Origin: Deuterostichococcus epilithicus
Taxonomy: Eukaryota > Chlorophyta > Trebouxiophyceae > Prasiolales > Stichococcaceae
Assembly (NCBI GenBank): GCA_033439295.1
Contig: JAVTLE010000013.1
Coordinates: 2,728,001-2,792,000 of the forward strand
Length of the DNA stretch: 64,000 nt
Direction: 5' to 3'
Shown here: positions 1 to 12,627 of the stretch, piece by piece
Layout of the letters: every line of letters starts with the position of its first letter
Position numbering within the stretch: the first letter of the stretch is position 1
Position numbers and translations under genes: made by a program
The notes under the pieces: generated by a model
Databases searched by the model: none
The model's input: only the letters and a program-made list of their open reading frames with translations
What the model was told of the DNA's origin: nothing

Positions 1-658
1 GCTGCTGTACCACACCCACTCTTGTTATCATCGTCATCATGCATCTTGATTCTCGATGCGAACTGCTAGGACTGCGCTGGCTGCGAACAGCAGTGGCGCA
101 ACCCTGCTGTTGTACCACACTCAGGTGCGTGGGGTGCAGTTAGGGCCTCCCAGTTTCCCACAGGTGGACAGGTAGGAGGTAGGTTGTGCCGGTCCTGGCG
201 CACAGATTGTTGATGTAATTGATGCGGGTGCGCCCCAGGCGTGGCTCCAGCGCCTGATTGCGACTTGCTGCTGCATGGGCTGTTGTGTTGTTGTTCTGCT
301 CGTGGATTTAGCTCCTGCAGAGTTCGCCTGAGCACTGTGCATCGCTGCAGCCTGCTGAGCAGAATGACATTGGCTGCACCGTGCCTGAGTCATTTGCTTG
401 ATGCTGGCAGGCGCGCTTGCAATGCTTGGTTTTGGTGTTTGGCACGTTGACAGCGGGCTTGTGTGAAATAGAGAGCTTGACGCATGCATTGTTGACACAG
501 ATGTTCCAGTGCTTGGAATGGCAATGCAAAGGTCAGGCCTCCATTTCAAGCAGGCTCAAAGCCCATTGGCGCGTCTCAGTTCACAACCATGTGCACATTG
601 GCACTCGAACCCACTGACAGCATCCGCTCAAGAAAACTTGAGCTCGACGGTCCTACAG
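1..658. other. Probable CPSF160 intron or upstream sequence, no exon recognised
   Basis: The gene is already open before the window starts, because the exon at 659 corresponds to a middle part of CPSF160. I could not find a convincing additional CPSF160 exon in this stretch in any plus-strand frame. It starts with a short CATCAT-like run near position 30. Most likely it is intron. Confidence 0.4.
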
Positions 659-3600
659 GGCTCATCCTGCGCGCTGGCAGTCAATGGCCACGCGGCGGCG
701 GGCGTCGCGCCGCCGGCGGTCGAAATGAATGAGATGGTGGAGCCGCCGGCCGCCACGGCAGCGCGCCACGCAGCCCGCTACTTTGACAACGTGCACCCGG
801 TGAGCACCACATGTCTCGCGCATGCTTGTCACTGGCATTTTATAAACAGCGCTGATGGAGCTGCTGGCGGCCACCGCAGCATGCCGAGCCGTGATGCCCG
901 CTGACAATGTGCAACCTGTAAGATGCATGACCCAGCTAGCTCGACGCCTCACAGATAGCGCTAGCGCACGGTCCGCACTGCCTGCCGCCGCTGGGGATGT
1001 CTCCAGACGTCCCATGTGCATGGTTCAAGTCATCAGCTGCGCAGCCCGGACATGCCAATGCAGGCGTCTGCTGGGCCATGACCATGAGCCTGCTGAACGC
1101 CGTCAAACAAAACTTGACGTCCCACAAACAGGCAGCAGCGCCCGCAGCCGCAAAGAACGCGCCGCGTGCCGAGGGCGTGGACGTCGAACTGGACGCCTGT
1201 CGCGTCGGCTGGCTGGACGCGCGCACGGCGGTGATAGGCGCCAAGTCGGGGCAGCTTCTGGCGGCGACGCTGGTGGCCGAGGGCGGCAGCATGCGCCGCA
1301 TCCAGGTGCCTTTTCTTGTCGTGCCCTTGTGATGTCGTGGCCCTGATTGGCTGGGTTGAGGAACAAGACCCAGCACACTGCACATGGGCAACACGCACAC
1401 ACCATGCCAATGTGCAGTCGGTGCAGCGCTCGGCTGGCTGCAAATGCTTGACCCCGAGGCGGCATGCAACAGCGTGTTTGATGTTCTCTTTGAGGCACTT
1501 GTGACAGTCTCTGGCGCCTCCTGACCAATTCGACTGCGGCAGGAGCCATGCGTGCAGTGTGCTCGTGCATCATCAGCAAACTCATATGAATCGTCATGTC
1601 ATATTCGTGTTACAATTCGAACCTCGCAGCTGTCTAAGGCGAGCGTGGGGTCGCCAGTGTCAGCGCTGGCGTCCCTGGGAGCGGGCAACTTGTTCCTGGC
1701 ATCCTGGGTCGCAGACTCTCTGCTGGTCTCCGCCGTCAAGCAGCAGCCGAAGGTGCAGCGCTTCACCGGCAAGATGCTGCTCGAAATTGCAGTACTGCAG
1801 GCAGTGGCAGCAGCAGCCCTGGCAGCAGCTGTTAGCTTATATTGCTGAGGCTTCGCGCTAGACTTATTTGCTGCCGCTTCTCCCAACGAGGTATTGCTCT
1901 TTCTGAATGCAAAACCTAGCGAGGGTGCATACCTGCCTTCAATGGCCCCTTGCAAAACCGTCTCATCTCCTTGCGGGGCACTGCAAACGAGTACCGCTGG
2001 CACCTCTTTGTGCATCGTGAAGCCGGTGCCAGTCTGCAATTGCAGGCGCCGCTGCTGCTCATGGGACCGGAGGCATCGGAGATCTATGGCGAGGATCCCA
2101 GCGCGGCAGAGGGCGAGGCTGCAGACGCCCCCGCGGCAAAGCGGCGGCGCATCGACGGCGGCGTGGACGCTGGCAAACACGCTGGAGACGAGGTAGCACT
2201 TTGCAGAATGGAGTACTGAATTTTGGCGCCTCGTCTCCTGAGCCACACTCAAGATCATGCATAGGTCGCCTTTCATGACATGTGCCGCTGCAGCGCTCGA
2301 CACGACTCTCCACCTGCAGCATTAAGCCTGCTGGTCGAGGCGGCTGATGATTCAGCTTCAAACAGGAAAAAACTGCCCTAAAAAGGACTGTCCGCAGTCC
2401 TGCGCCTTCCGGGCATCGCCTCCTGCTGGCGACAGTGGATGCTTCAGGGCGGGTGTTCATCAGGGTCATGCCGGGGCCAACATCACGTCCTGCCCGCAGC
2501 AGGAATGCAGAGGGCTGGTGGCGCTGCTCGAGGCAAAGGGCTGTGGGACGTTTACTGCAGGACGGAGGCCAGCTCCAGCCAAAACAACAATTCCCAAATG
2601 CACATCGGAAGTCTTTGTTGTTTCACAAGAACCGGAACTGGCGCTCTTTCAGGCGGAGGAGTTGATGCAATGTCCCATAATAACCATTCATCAGATGAGT
2701 TTCGAAAAGTGAACCTTGCAAACCCTGTTGTTTCCACAGGAAGCGGAGCTGGAAGCGCTGTTCGAGGCGGAGGAGGCGCCCGGCGACGACGCCAACGCGG
2801 CCCCAAAGTACAGCCTCAGGGTGCTGGACTCGCTGCCGGCGCTGGGGCCCATCCGCAGCCTCATCGTCAGCCCGCCGCCGCCGCGACTTGCAGGAGAAGC
2901 ACTAGGTGCGTAACGGCAGCAGAAACTGACACTGAGACGGGGGTTTCTGATGAAATCGTTATGCTGGAGCCTGTCCACGGTCGCGGCCTGCTCAGAGTAG
3001 CAGAGTGTAGGCGCTGTGGGGTCACCTGCAGCAGTACGCCCCAGCGCCATCAGGACGGTCCTGCTGGCGAATCGTGACTTGTGGAAAAAATGCATTTGAC
3101 TAGGAGCGCTGTGGCCCAACTACTCGGGAGCTGCTGCTCCTTGCTGTGCGCTGATAAATGCCACAGAGTCTGCAGCAAATGCTGCCAGAACTCTACATCT
3201 GGATCACGCCGCATTGCAAGGTGCAGTATCTTCAAGTAGCGCGGTTGTTGTTTCCAGCAATGGGAAGGTTGGTGCTGCGCATGATCAGCAAACTGAGCTG
3301 CAGATCGCGAAGCAGTTTTGTTGCATGATCAATATGGGCAGTTCAATCGCAGCTGCATGCCGCCAAGCAGACGCAACACTTGTGCTGCTTCGGCAGAGAA
3401 TGCTGAATGCTGCACTGTCGCAGCATGAGACTGGAGCTCGGTGAGTGCGTGGCCTCACAAGCGTCATCATGAGTCAAGGGCAGCGACAGTGTCACCTGGT
3501 GGTGGCCTGACAGTCGCATTTCGTCATAGCGAGTCGTACGACTCCTCTTAACATGTCGGCTTGTCAGCTATCGTTTGTCATCCTCCCAGCCATCGAATTG

Positions 3601-6600
3601 CAACATTGTCGGGGACTGCTGCCTTCTGCAGAGGGCATGGACCGGGGGCCGCAGGTGGCGGTGGCGGCGGTCGGCGGCGGCAGACGGGGCGCTTTGGCGA
3701 TGCTGCGCCGCAGCCTGGTGCCCCGCCTCGTCGTGGAGCCCATCCCCATAAAGGGTGAAATCCTGCTCGTGCAACCACGAGTCAGGGCTGAAAACTCTGA
3801 AAGCATCAATATCCACCCGAGGTCATGTGTCGTGTGCCAGGGTGCAAGCATTGCAGCCATCCTGTTGCTACTACTTGCTGCTACCGGTGGCTGGCAATCA
3901 GCAGACCCGGGGAGAGTGTGCAATGATGCGCTCTTCTTAGAGATGGTGTCGCCATGCACTGGCAGTACGATTGCACATACCTTAACACCTCCGATCATCT
4001 CTGCTGAAGGAGCGCGGGCCCGGTTGTCTGACTCTTGCGCATGGCACATGACATGACAAAGGTTTACTCAAGCAATGTAAGGTCCGTTACATGTACGTCG
4101 CGCCGCCCTGAAAGTGTTGATGGGTCCGCCGGCATGTCAAGCCAGAGCCACTGCGACACTCATAGCTTTCCTTGCAAGTGGAATCCAGAGGTCATGTCAC
4201 CGCCCCAAGCATCAAGCTGGACGGATGCGCTGAGGCAGCGACCATCCAGCAGCCGAGTCGATTGACGATCCCTTGGCAGATGCGCAACTTGCTGCTCTGC
4301 AGGCGTGACGGGGCTGTGGACGGTGCGGGCGCCCGGCTCGGGGCCCGCAGCTCACGATGCCTTCCTGCTGATCAGCACCAGCGGCGCGACGCGCGTGCTG
4401 GCCACCCAGGACGAGCTGCAGGAGCTGTCCGGCAGGTTCGCAACATAGCTTTCGAAATCTTCATGCTGAAATGCTCTGATCGGTAGCACCGTCAAGTCTG
4501 CGGTGAAGCAGGCGGCCAGTGGCACTCTCAAGCGGTCACCACCGATCCCTTTCTGCGGCAGTCACCACTGGCTACTGCAATGCTGCAGATGTGCAGTCTG
4601 GCCCTGCTGCTCGTGCAGGACCGACTTCCAGATGGGAGCGCCCACCGTCGCAGCAGGCAACCTGGCCGGCGACGGCGGGCTCAGCGGTCCGATCATCCAG
4701 GTACGGCTGCGCAGTCCATCGTGGCTGTGCACGCTCCTGTCATGACGCGATCCACCCGCGTTCTTGGGGTTGTACAGCTGGTGGCGAGGCGGCGACCCTG
4801 GCAGACGGAATGATCGGACGCGCATGCCTGAGAGCTGCTGCTGCACATGGCTTGGCTCCAAACCCTAGACCCTGAACCCTGAACCCCAGGTGGGCCCCAG
4901 GGAGGTGCGCGTCATCGCGGACGAGGCGGCACGGCAGGTGCTGCCGCTGGCGGCACTGCTGCCGGACCCGGCAGATGCGGACGATGAGGACCTGGTCATC
5001 GCCGGCGCCGAGATCACGGGGCGCTACGCGCTGCTGCTGCTCGGCGACGGCGCCGCGGTGCTGCTGCAGCTCGACGTGTCCACCGGTGAGAAGCCTCGAG
5101 GCACTGTTGTCTAGCAGGGCACGGCGGCCCAGCTCGGTGCTGCTGGAACCTCAACGACATCAGCCTGAACGTCAACTACTACATTTGGCGCAAACGGCGA
5201 GTCTGGCAGGAGATTTGGTGAAGATGGAGACAGCAAACAGCCAGGCGCAGCCTGACCGAACCTGACACAGCGGAGAATAATTGACGAGGAAATATCTGCT
5301 AATTAGCCAGAACCTGCGTCGCCTGTCGCGCTCATCGGGTGGCCCATACACAAGCGCGCAACTGAGCAGCATCTGCTGGCTGATCATCTGTGATCTTTCA
5401 GCTGCTAGAGCCATGTATAAAGCTCGGGAGGCCGTGACCGCTGATGCGCATGGCTTCCTCAGTCCCTTGCATCTGCTGCGGGCCTGCATCCTGTCCAGGA
5501 GCCACGCAGCTGTATTGTCTCGGTTTTCAATGCACAGCGCACCAGTGCTGGTCCACCCTGCAGGCGAGCTGGCGGTGCTGCCGTCGGCAACGGAGCCGCT
5601 GACGATGCGGCCAGCTGTGGACTTTCCGGCGGCCGTCAACGCCGCCTGCCTGCACGTGGACCGCGCCGGCTGGCTGGCTGCACATGCGCATCACCTCACA
5701 GGCATGCTCCTCTGATTGGTGCATCATTCCATTGCGTCCGCACACCTCCCTTGCGGTGACATCGGGGCGAGTGGCGCAGAATGACGCATGGCACACGAAG
5801 AACATACACTGAGCGCTTGCGTCATGGGCTGCATTGCATGCTGCGAATGTTACGAAAGCTGCACTGTACTTCGCTCTTCAAGGACACTCAAGGCCTGATC
5901 GAATGAGTGCGTACCTCGACTTGCAGATCTCTCAGCAGCGGCGGAGCGGGCAGAAGCCCTGGATGTAGGGGAGCCGGGCCCGACTGACAGGGAAGCAGAG
6001 GCGGCCGGCGGCGACGCGGCGCCGTCGGCGCCAGCTGCCAAGGACGCGGCAGCGTCAGCACCTGCGACCGCGGGCACGGCGGCCTCGGGGCAGCAGCAGG
6101 ATGCAGAAGGCGAAGCAGCAGGGCCAGGCATTTACTGCGGGGTAGCCAGGTGCGCCTTGCATCGTGAGTCGGCTGCTGATCCAAATGACGCGGCCAGCAT
6201 CATCTGTCAAGTGTGCACTTGCTGACACCTGGGGCTCCTGGTGCTGTCGCGGGCCTGCTTGCACATGCGGGCGCCAGTCGGTTGTTGTTGTGAGTTGGTC
6301 ATGAATTCGTCATGGCAGGCATGACATTAGCATGTTTCTGAACGCGCAGCGGTAGGCCGTGACACAAAATGTTGTGCAGCAATCGACCTCAAAGGGGACG
6401 GGTGGGGCAAGGGCATGAGTCACGCCGTGCCACATGAGCCGCAGTACCAAGTAGGCACCATGCCCAGGCATGCCATTAGCCGTGACCAGAATTTGCAACT
6501 GTTGGAGGCAACTGCCGCGATAGTGCAGAAAGAACACCTTGCCAATGGCATGTCGGGATGTCAGTTCTGAGCTTCCTTTTGTGAGTTGGTCCCACTGACT

Positions 6601-9600
6601 TGAGAGGTTTCTGTCTCGGAAACCCCTCAGCACCGCTGCACAATCTGCAGGGCAAGCGGGCAGCTGGAGCTGTACCAGCTGCCGGCCATGCAGCTGGTGT
6701 TTTCGTGCGGCGGCCTGGCGGAGGGGCTGCCTGTGCTCAGCGGCGCGGCCGTCGCCGACGCTGACGCCGCCGACGCCGCCGGCCAGCTCTCAGACGCAGC
6801 GCCGTCCAACCCGGTGGTCGAGCTTCGCCTGGACGCCTTCCCGGAGAGCCCCCCTGGCGGGAGCGGCGAGCAGGATGGCGGCGGGGACGGCGGCGGCGAT
6901 GGGTCCCGGGAGCGGCAGGGCTCAGCGGAGCGGCCACCAGGGGCCGCACCGCACCTGCTGGCGCGGCTGCAGGACGGCTCGCTGCTCGCCTACCATGCCT
7001 TCTCCCCTCGTCAGGTGCGCAGTTGGAGTTTTCGCAAGAGCATCGGTGTTGTGTTTGGAAAACGCAGCACTCAAGCGCCAAGCGCCCGCATCATGGCATC
7101 GTGATCCCTGCGGCCAGCGCTGGGCGCTCCTGGGAGCTGAGCCTGTTCAGAGGGGTCGAGCACCAGGCCCCTCCCGACCCAGACCGCCAGCTCGCAGCAG
7201 CTGACGAGCCTGAGCCGCCCATCATCGCATCTAGAAGCTTGGGGGTCTTATCACGCCGGCCGCGCTTCCCGCAGGCGCCATCAGGCGGCGTGGCGTTCTC
7301 CCGGCAGCGCCTGGAGCTTGCGGGGCACGGCGCGCCAGTGGAGGCGGCGACGGGCGGCGCGGGAGACGGCCAGGAAGGCGACCGGCCACTGATGGCGCGC
7401 TTCGATGCAGTAGGTGCGGCGCGCATCTGACACCTTGTTCTGCATATCGTTCTGCCTGCCGCTAGGAACGCCAATGCGATTTGTCGCTTATGGCGCGCTT
7501 CAGCGTCGTGGGTCTACAGCAGGTCCGACATCTTGCTTGCCTCTGCATGCCATGGCGGCCTGCCCGGCATGGCACACTTTGATGCAGCTGGTGCGGCAGA
7601 TTTGCGAAACTGCTCAGACCTCGATTCGGCTGAGGCACCTCCGAGATATACCGCAAACGACCAATCAATTTGTCTAGCCAGCAGAACATTTCTCTGTGGT
7701 ATTCTTTGCATTGTGCCGAAACGCCGTCTGCAATCACACTCGTGCAAAAGCACGCGGGCCGGCGGACATTGATACCTGCTTGAATGCCACGTACACTAAA
7801 CCCTGATGTGGCACAGCCACACTGTCAATCGTAGTTGGAAGCAGCAGCCACGATGCCTGAGGCAAGAGTTGTACACGGGCGTGTTTGTGGCCGTCGAGCC
7901 AGTCGGCAACTCGACCAACAGAAGTCGTCATGTGCGCATCTCTTGGATGTGCAGGGGAGGCGAGGCCGTATGCGGGTGTCTTTGTGGGTGGCGCGGCGCC
8001 GGCGTGGTTGGTGGCAGACCGGGGCCGGCTGGTGCCACACCCGGCACCGGCGGATGGCGTCATTGCAGCATTTACCCCCTTCCACAACCCCGACTGCCAG
8101 CGGGTGCGCTTGTGCGGCTGCGGACTGGGTGCTTGATCCTCAGTTCGTCCTCCAATGAAGTCCTTTGAACTCGCATATGCTGTTTGCCAGCAACACACCC
8201 TTGCGGCAGCAACAGCAGCCGGTGTGCCAGACTGGCCAGGCAAAGCTGGTCGTGACACCGCAGGAGGGAGTACACCTGATAACCCGCGCCAGGCGCAGTG
8301 GGACGGTGCCTTTTGCTCAACTGGCTGGTCAGCACTTATCAAGCATCTGCGCCCAGCCGAACACGCGGGCCTTCATCATTGCTGCCGGCCTGGTCTGGGC
8401 TGGTGGACACCTCCATGCACGGCTCTGCACAAGCCAGGGCTGGTGCATCTGATCTCAATGTGCGTCCAATGCAGGGGTCCATCGCTGCCGCCGGAAAGGG
8501 CACCATGCACATTTCTGCACCATCTCAACCTAAACACAAACGATTTCGAACACAGGGCTTCATCATCGCCGCCGGCCCGGCCGAAAAGGGCACCGTGCGC
8601 ATCTGCGACCTGGACCCTGCACAGCGGCTGGACACGCCCTGGCCATCCGCACGGCAGCCACAGCGCGCCACGCCGTCGGCACTGGGCTTCTACCCAGAGG
8701 CGCAGCTTTACATAGTGGCGGTCAGCCGGCAGGCAAGCGCTGATAACGTGTCGCTAACCTACTGTTACCGTCGCTGTCATACAGTTTGCAAGTGCAGTGG
8801 CTCCTGAAGCGGCGCCTTGGGCACTGTGCTACGAATGGCGGTTTAATCTGAAAATGAGACTCGCCCCGCTGCCGCTGGCAGCGTCTTTCGGGGTTACTCG
8901 AGAGGACCACGATGGACTGGTAGGAGCATCCCAGGCATCGGAAGGGTGCTCTGCAGCCTGTGAGCCCCTGCTGGGGGTGTCACACTCAAGAAGCAGCCAC
9001 CCTTTAGGAGCTGCTACATGTTGCTTGCAACACAATCAGCAAGTCAAGGTTTTTGCGACAAACATGACGGTGCTGGCAGGCCCCGTACAAGCCTTGGAGG
9101 CCGCTGGAGCCAGAGGGTGACCCCGCGGCTGCAGCAGCGTACGCAACAGCAGAGGCGGCTGCCAAGCACGCCAAGAGCGGCCTGATTGGCGAGGTGCGCC
9201 GCTCAGCAGAGCCTGTCTTGGGTCCTCAGCAGTACCAGCAAGTCATGATCGCGCAGGCCATCAGGAGGGCATGGCGGAGGCTGTCCGATGCACTGGCACG
9301 ACGCTTTCGTGGTGCAGCCTTGCCTTTTTTCTCGATGCTGAGACGGGGTCGTTCAGCACGGCGTGCATCGCACGATGTTGGCGAGAAGTCCGTTGCAGAA
9401 AGGTCGCGTCAAAACATCAGAAAACCCTGGACCGTGAAGGCACATGGCACAGGACGTGCGGGTGTGGCTGCTGGCAGCATTGGGCGGCGCAATCAAGATT
9501 GCAGCATCGACTGGAATGTGGGGTGGCAGAGGAGGCCGGCTCGGAGGAGACCCACGAGCGGCCACTCTGTCTGTTTCCATTTCGCACCAGCATCCGCTTG

Positions 9601-12600
9601 AGTGTACTCCACTCGACTGTGCAGGTGCGGCTGCTGGCGGCAGCAACGGGCAAGACCGTGTTCCGGCACGAGTTGGAGGCGGGGGAGCTGCCGCTGACGG
9701 CGCGCGGCGTGCACCTGGCCGACCGCGGCGCCGGCGGCCGCACCCGCCCCCTCGTTGCTGTCGGCACCTCCTTTTCCGCGGGTGCGCTCGTGGCAGAGAG
9801 GGTTTTGTGTCGATGTGTTGGGTCAGCGGGCTGTACAGCGATGCAAGTCGTCAGTACAAACGACACCAGATGCTCTGCTTGAGTACGGGAGGATTTGTGG
9901 CACTTCAAACGAAGATTTTCATTCTCACCAAGGCCCTGCTCACTGGATTCCTGGTCCAACAAGCTCAAGTCAACAAATTGCTGTGGCCCCACAGGCGAGG
10001 ATTTCCCCTGCACTGGGCGGCTGCTCCTGTTCGAGGTGAAGCCGGCGCCGCAGCCCGCGGGGCCGGACGGCGCCGAGGTGGATGCGCGGGAGGCCTGGTC
10101 AGCGTCCATGATCTACGTCAGGTGTGCAGGAGCTGCGCATCAGAAAGCATGTGCTATATTTTGATGTGCTCGCCGTCATGAAGTCTAAGACCCCATTCTT
10201 GCAGTGGCTCTAAAGTTCCATTTTGCTTTGGACTGGGTCGTGATATATGCCAGTTAGTAACTTTGTGCGCGACAACGAGGCAGCCCAAGTCTGCAATCTA
10301 TTTCCTGGCCCATCCTCCAGCCAGTAACTGCTGAATGTCGGCAGAGCAGGCCCAATGTGACATTGCAGTGGACACGGCACAGCTGGGCCAAGCATCAGAG
10401 TGCGGTGCCTTTTGTGTGGCACGGTAGTCCGCTCTATCAAAGCAGCAGCCTTCGTGCTTGCTTGCCTCACACATCGCATCAAAGCGCTCTGGGTCAAGCG
10501 CACAATACGGCGCTTCTGACTGTGCCAGGTGGTTGCAGTCCTTGAGGACAGCAAAGTGTTCTTTTGACGATCTGCACCGCTTGGAGCCGTTGCAGTGCCC
10601 GCATTCACATCTGGGGCCCTGTCGTAAGCGCTGGACCCCTTTCAGCCCGAGTAGTTGCGTGCCAAACCAGATCGTGGTGCAATGGCTGCTGTGCGGCGGC
10701 AGCGCTGCAAGCCCCATGTCAGCTGCAGCTGCAATTCTGATTATCCGCAGCGAGTGGCGTCCCGTCCATGCGCTGGCGTTCTCTTAGGGCGTGCGTGCCG
10801 CAGGCTGCACCTTCCCTTGATGGTGATGTGCCTCTCAGTCTCCTGACATCTCCCCCAGGAGTTCCCTGGCAGGAAGTTTCGCAATCCCACCGTGGCACTG
10901 GCGTCCCTAGCGGGCGCGCTGTTGGTGCGCACCTCCTCCTCGACCACGCTCGTCACGAGCAGGACACATTGTCACGAGCACACCATCTTGTCAGAGCAAA
11001 GGGGGTTTCTCTTTGCAGGGAGTTTCGCGGCCCCGTCACGGCGCTGGCATCCTTCGAGGGCGCGCTGCTGGTGGCGGCGGGGCACCGCCTGGAGCGGCAC
11101 GAGCTGGCGGGCGCCCACCTGGCGCGCTCTGCGTTCTTCGACGCGCCCTTCCTGGTGGCCACCCTGAACGTGGTCAAGCACTACGCGCTGGCGGGCGACG
11201 CGGCGCACGGCGCCATCTTCGTTCACTACACGGTGCAGCAGTTGTTTGTTTTTCCATTTCACCTTTGCGATGTGAACTGTGCATTCCAACGTTATGCGCG
11301 CGGGTGGGCGACGTCGCACGACCGGCGCGGTCTTTGTGCACCGCGCGGCTGGTTCCAGTTCTGCGTGTCTCTTGTCTCTCAGCTCGTTGCCTGGACACCA
11401 TATAGGATACAGGATGCATTGCTCGGAGGCAACACGAGTGGCGGTGGGCACGGGCCTGCTGAACGTGTGCAGCGGCGTCACAAGCCGGTGTTGCGGGAAC
11501 CTGATCTTTCTCACCAACATCTGTCTTTCCTGTGTGGACACAGGAGAAGGACAAGCAGCTGCGGCAGATCGCCAAGGACTTCGATGCGCAGGAGCTGCGC
11601 GCTGCGGAGCTGCTTATAGACGTCTCGGCGCTGGGCTTCCTCGGCGCCGACGCCGGCGGATGCCTGCGGCTGAGCCGCTACGACAACAGCGCTGCTCACG
11701 CGCGGGCCACACTGCGCGGCCAGCGCCTGCTCAACCTGTGCGCCCCCCATGCCTTCACATGCTGACTGACGGCACCACGCCACAGCTTCTGAGGCATCGC
11801 CGCCGCCGCTGACGTGGCAACTGTCACAAGCGGGGCCGCTGCCTGCCAGATCTGGAGTTGACTGAGCCGCGCCCCGCGTCTGCACAGCTCCGTGTGCAAT
11901 CGGCGCACGGAAGGTGTGCCGGCAGGAACCCCGACGAAGCACGGCCCGGCCAACCGGCGGCGCGATCCGCCCTGCCGCAGGGGCAACCTGCACATCGGCG
12001 CCGCCGTGTCGGCGACGGCGCGGCNGCNCGTCNCGCGGCTGCCGGCCGCGCCCAGGCGGCAGGGCGCGGTGCTGGCCACGGCCGACGGCGGCCTCGCGGC
12101 AGTGTCGCCGCTGGGCCCCGGGGAGGCGGACGCCGCGGCGGTGCTGGCCCGGCTGCAGGCGGCGATGGCGGCGGGCGTCGAGCACGCGGCGGGCCTCAAC
12201 CCCGCCGCCTTCAGGTGTGCACATCCTGTGGAAACCGTGATGGCGAGCGCTGCGCTGCGGCGGTCGCAGCACTGCAACGGCCTGGCTGTCGTGCGCTGGT
12301 TGCTGCTCGGGAGGCGCGGGCGGCGCGCAGCACCGTTCCGGCCGTCTCGACTCATCTTAAACCCAGGGCTTCAGTTGCTGCGAAGCCCTTACAACCAGAT
12401 GCGTGATGTGCAGGAAGCGCTACAGGCGGCAGCCGGCCGCGCTGGGCGGCGGCCGCCGCCGCGGGCCGCCACTGCCGATGGGCGCATTTCTGGACGGCGA
12501 CCTGCTTGCCGGGTACCACCAGCTGCCGGCGTTGGCGCAGGCGTCGCTGGCAGCGGCCGCTGGCACTGATCGCGCCGCCGTGCTGTGCCACCTGGCCACC

Positions 12601-12627
12601 ATGGCGGCGGACTTGGCGTTTTTCTGA
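659..12627 (+). CDS. CPSF160: CPSF160, large subunit of cleavage and polyadenylation specificity factor (5' end outside window)
   Basis: This is the large WD/beta-propeller subunit of the nuclear complex that recognises the polyadenylation signal. Translated exons follow the plant CPSF160 order from the SSCALAVNG block to the C-terminus. Approximate exons: 659-799, 1132-1305, 1630-1752, 2046-2192, 2740-2905, 3632-3756, 4303-4435, 4619-4700, 4891-5085, 5564-5690, 5927-6149, 6651-7014, 7275-7413, 7955-8102, 8556-8732, 9092-9193, 9625-9781, 9995-10121, 11019-11232, 11544-11737, 11981-12214, 12414-12627 (TGA stop). Marker segments are GLWTV, VTAIAAP-free propeller strands such as CTGRLLLFEV, RGPVTALASFEGALLV and GLNPAAFR. 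Roughly the first third of the family length is absent and must lie upstream. Three N bases fall in the exon at 11981-12214. Five of its introns carry partial copies of the neighbouring exon edges. Family call is sure; some exon ends are not. Confidence 0.9.
2487..2667 (+). repeat. Exon-edge echoes of the CPSF160 exon at 2740
   Basis: Two diverged copies of the acceptor plus first ~35 bases of the exon starting at 2740 lie upstream in the same intron, at about 2487-2538 and 2614-2667. In the same frame they read QECRGLVALLEAK and QEPELALFQAEE, against QEAELEALFEAEE in the real exon. The nearer copy also shares the TTGTTGTTTC pyrimidine tract before the splice site. Neither continues into the rest of the exon, so both are taken as relics rather than alternative exons. 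Confidence 0.8.
4861..4890 (+). repeat. Degenerate telomere-like repeats just before a CPSF160 exon
   Basis: The last 30 bases of the intron before 4891 are three to four units of a CCCTAAA/CCCTGAA type (AAACCCTAGACCCTGAACCC and on). Plant and many green-algal telomeres use TTTAGGG, whose complement is CCCTAAA. The run directly forms the acceptor tract, ending in CCCCAG. Confidence 0.6.
7488..7600 (+). repeat. Exon-edge echoes of the CPSF160 donor at 7413
   Basis: The end of the exon (ATGGCGCGCTTCGATGCAG then TAG and the donor GTGCGG, 7391-7419) has two weaker copies downstream in the intron. One is about 7488-7525, starting TATGGCGCGCTTCAGCG. The other is about 7568-7599, ATGGCACACTTTGATGCAG then CTG and GTGCGG. 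Here the copied edge is the donor side, unlike most other cases. Confidence 0.7.
8359..8518 (+). repeat. Exon-edge echoes of the CPSF160 exon at 8556
   Basis: Two copies of the start of the 8556 exon precede it. About 8359-8428 reads AFIIAAG and about 8467-8518 reads GSIAAAGKGTMHIS; the real exon reads GFIIAAGPAEKGTVRIC. The second copy keeps its own CAG before the exon-like part. Both are followed by unrelated sequence, so they are partial and decayed. Confidence 0.75.
9446..9484 (+). repeat. Exon-edge echo of the CPSF160 exon at 9625
   Basis: A stretch reading VRVWLLAALGG precedes the real exon start VRLLAAATG by about 175 bases. The shared core GGCTGCTGGC(A/G)GCA is preceded by a CAG or ACAG acceptor-like end in both. 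It is the shortest of the echoes and therefore the least certain. Confidence 0.5.
10862..10933 (+). repeat. Exon-edge echo of the CPSF160 exon at 11019
   Basis: This 72-base block aligns without gaps to about 11008-11079, which contains the acceptor and first 60 bases of the exon reading REFRGPVTALASFEGALLV. The copy reads KFRNPTVALASLAGALLV. By hand count about 49 of 72 bases agree. The copy includes a CAG at the splice position. It has diverged at synonymous and non-synonymous positions alike. Confidence 0.85.
12025..12033. other. Three ambiguous bases inside a CPSF160 exon
   Basis: N is present at 12025, 12028 and 12033, inside the exon encoding the segment that aligns with the C-terminal propeller of CPSF160. 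They leave three undetermined codons but do not change the reading frame on either side. This shows that the source is a draft assembly with local base uncertainty, which matters when judging the in-frame stop codons elsewhere in the window. Confidence 0.95.
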
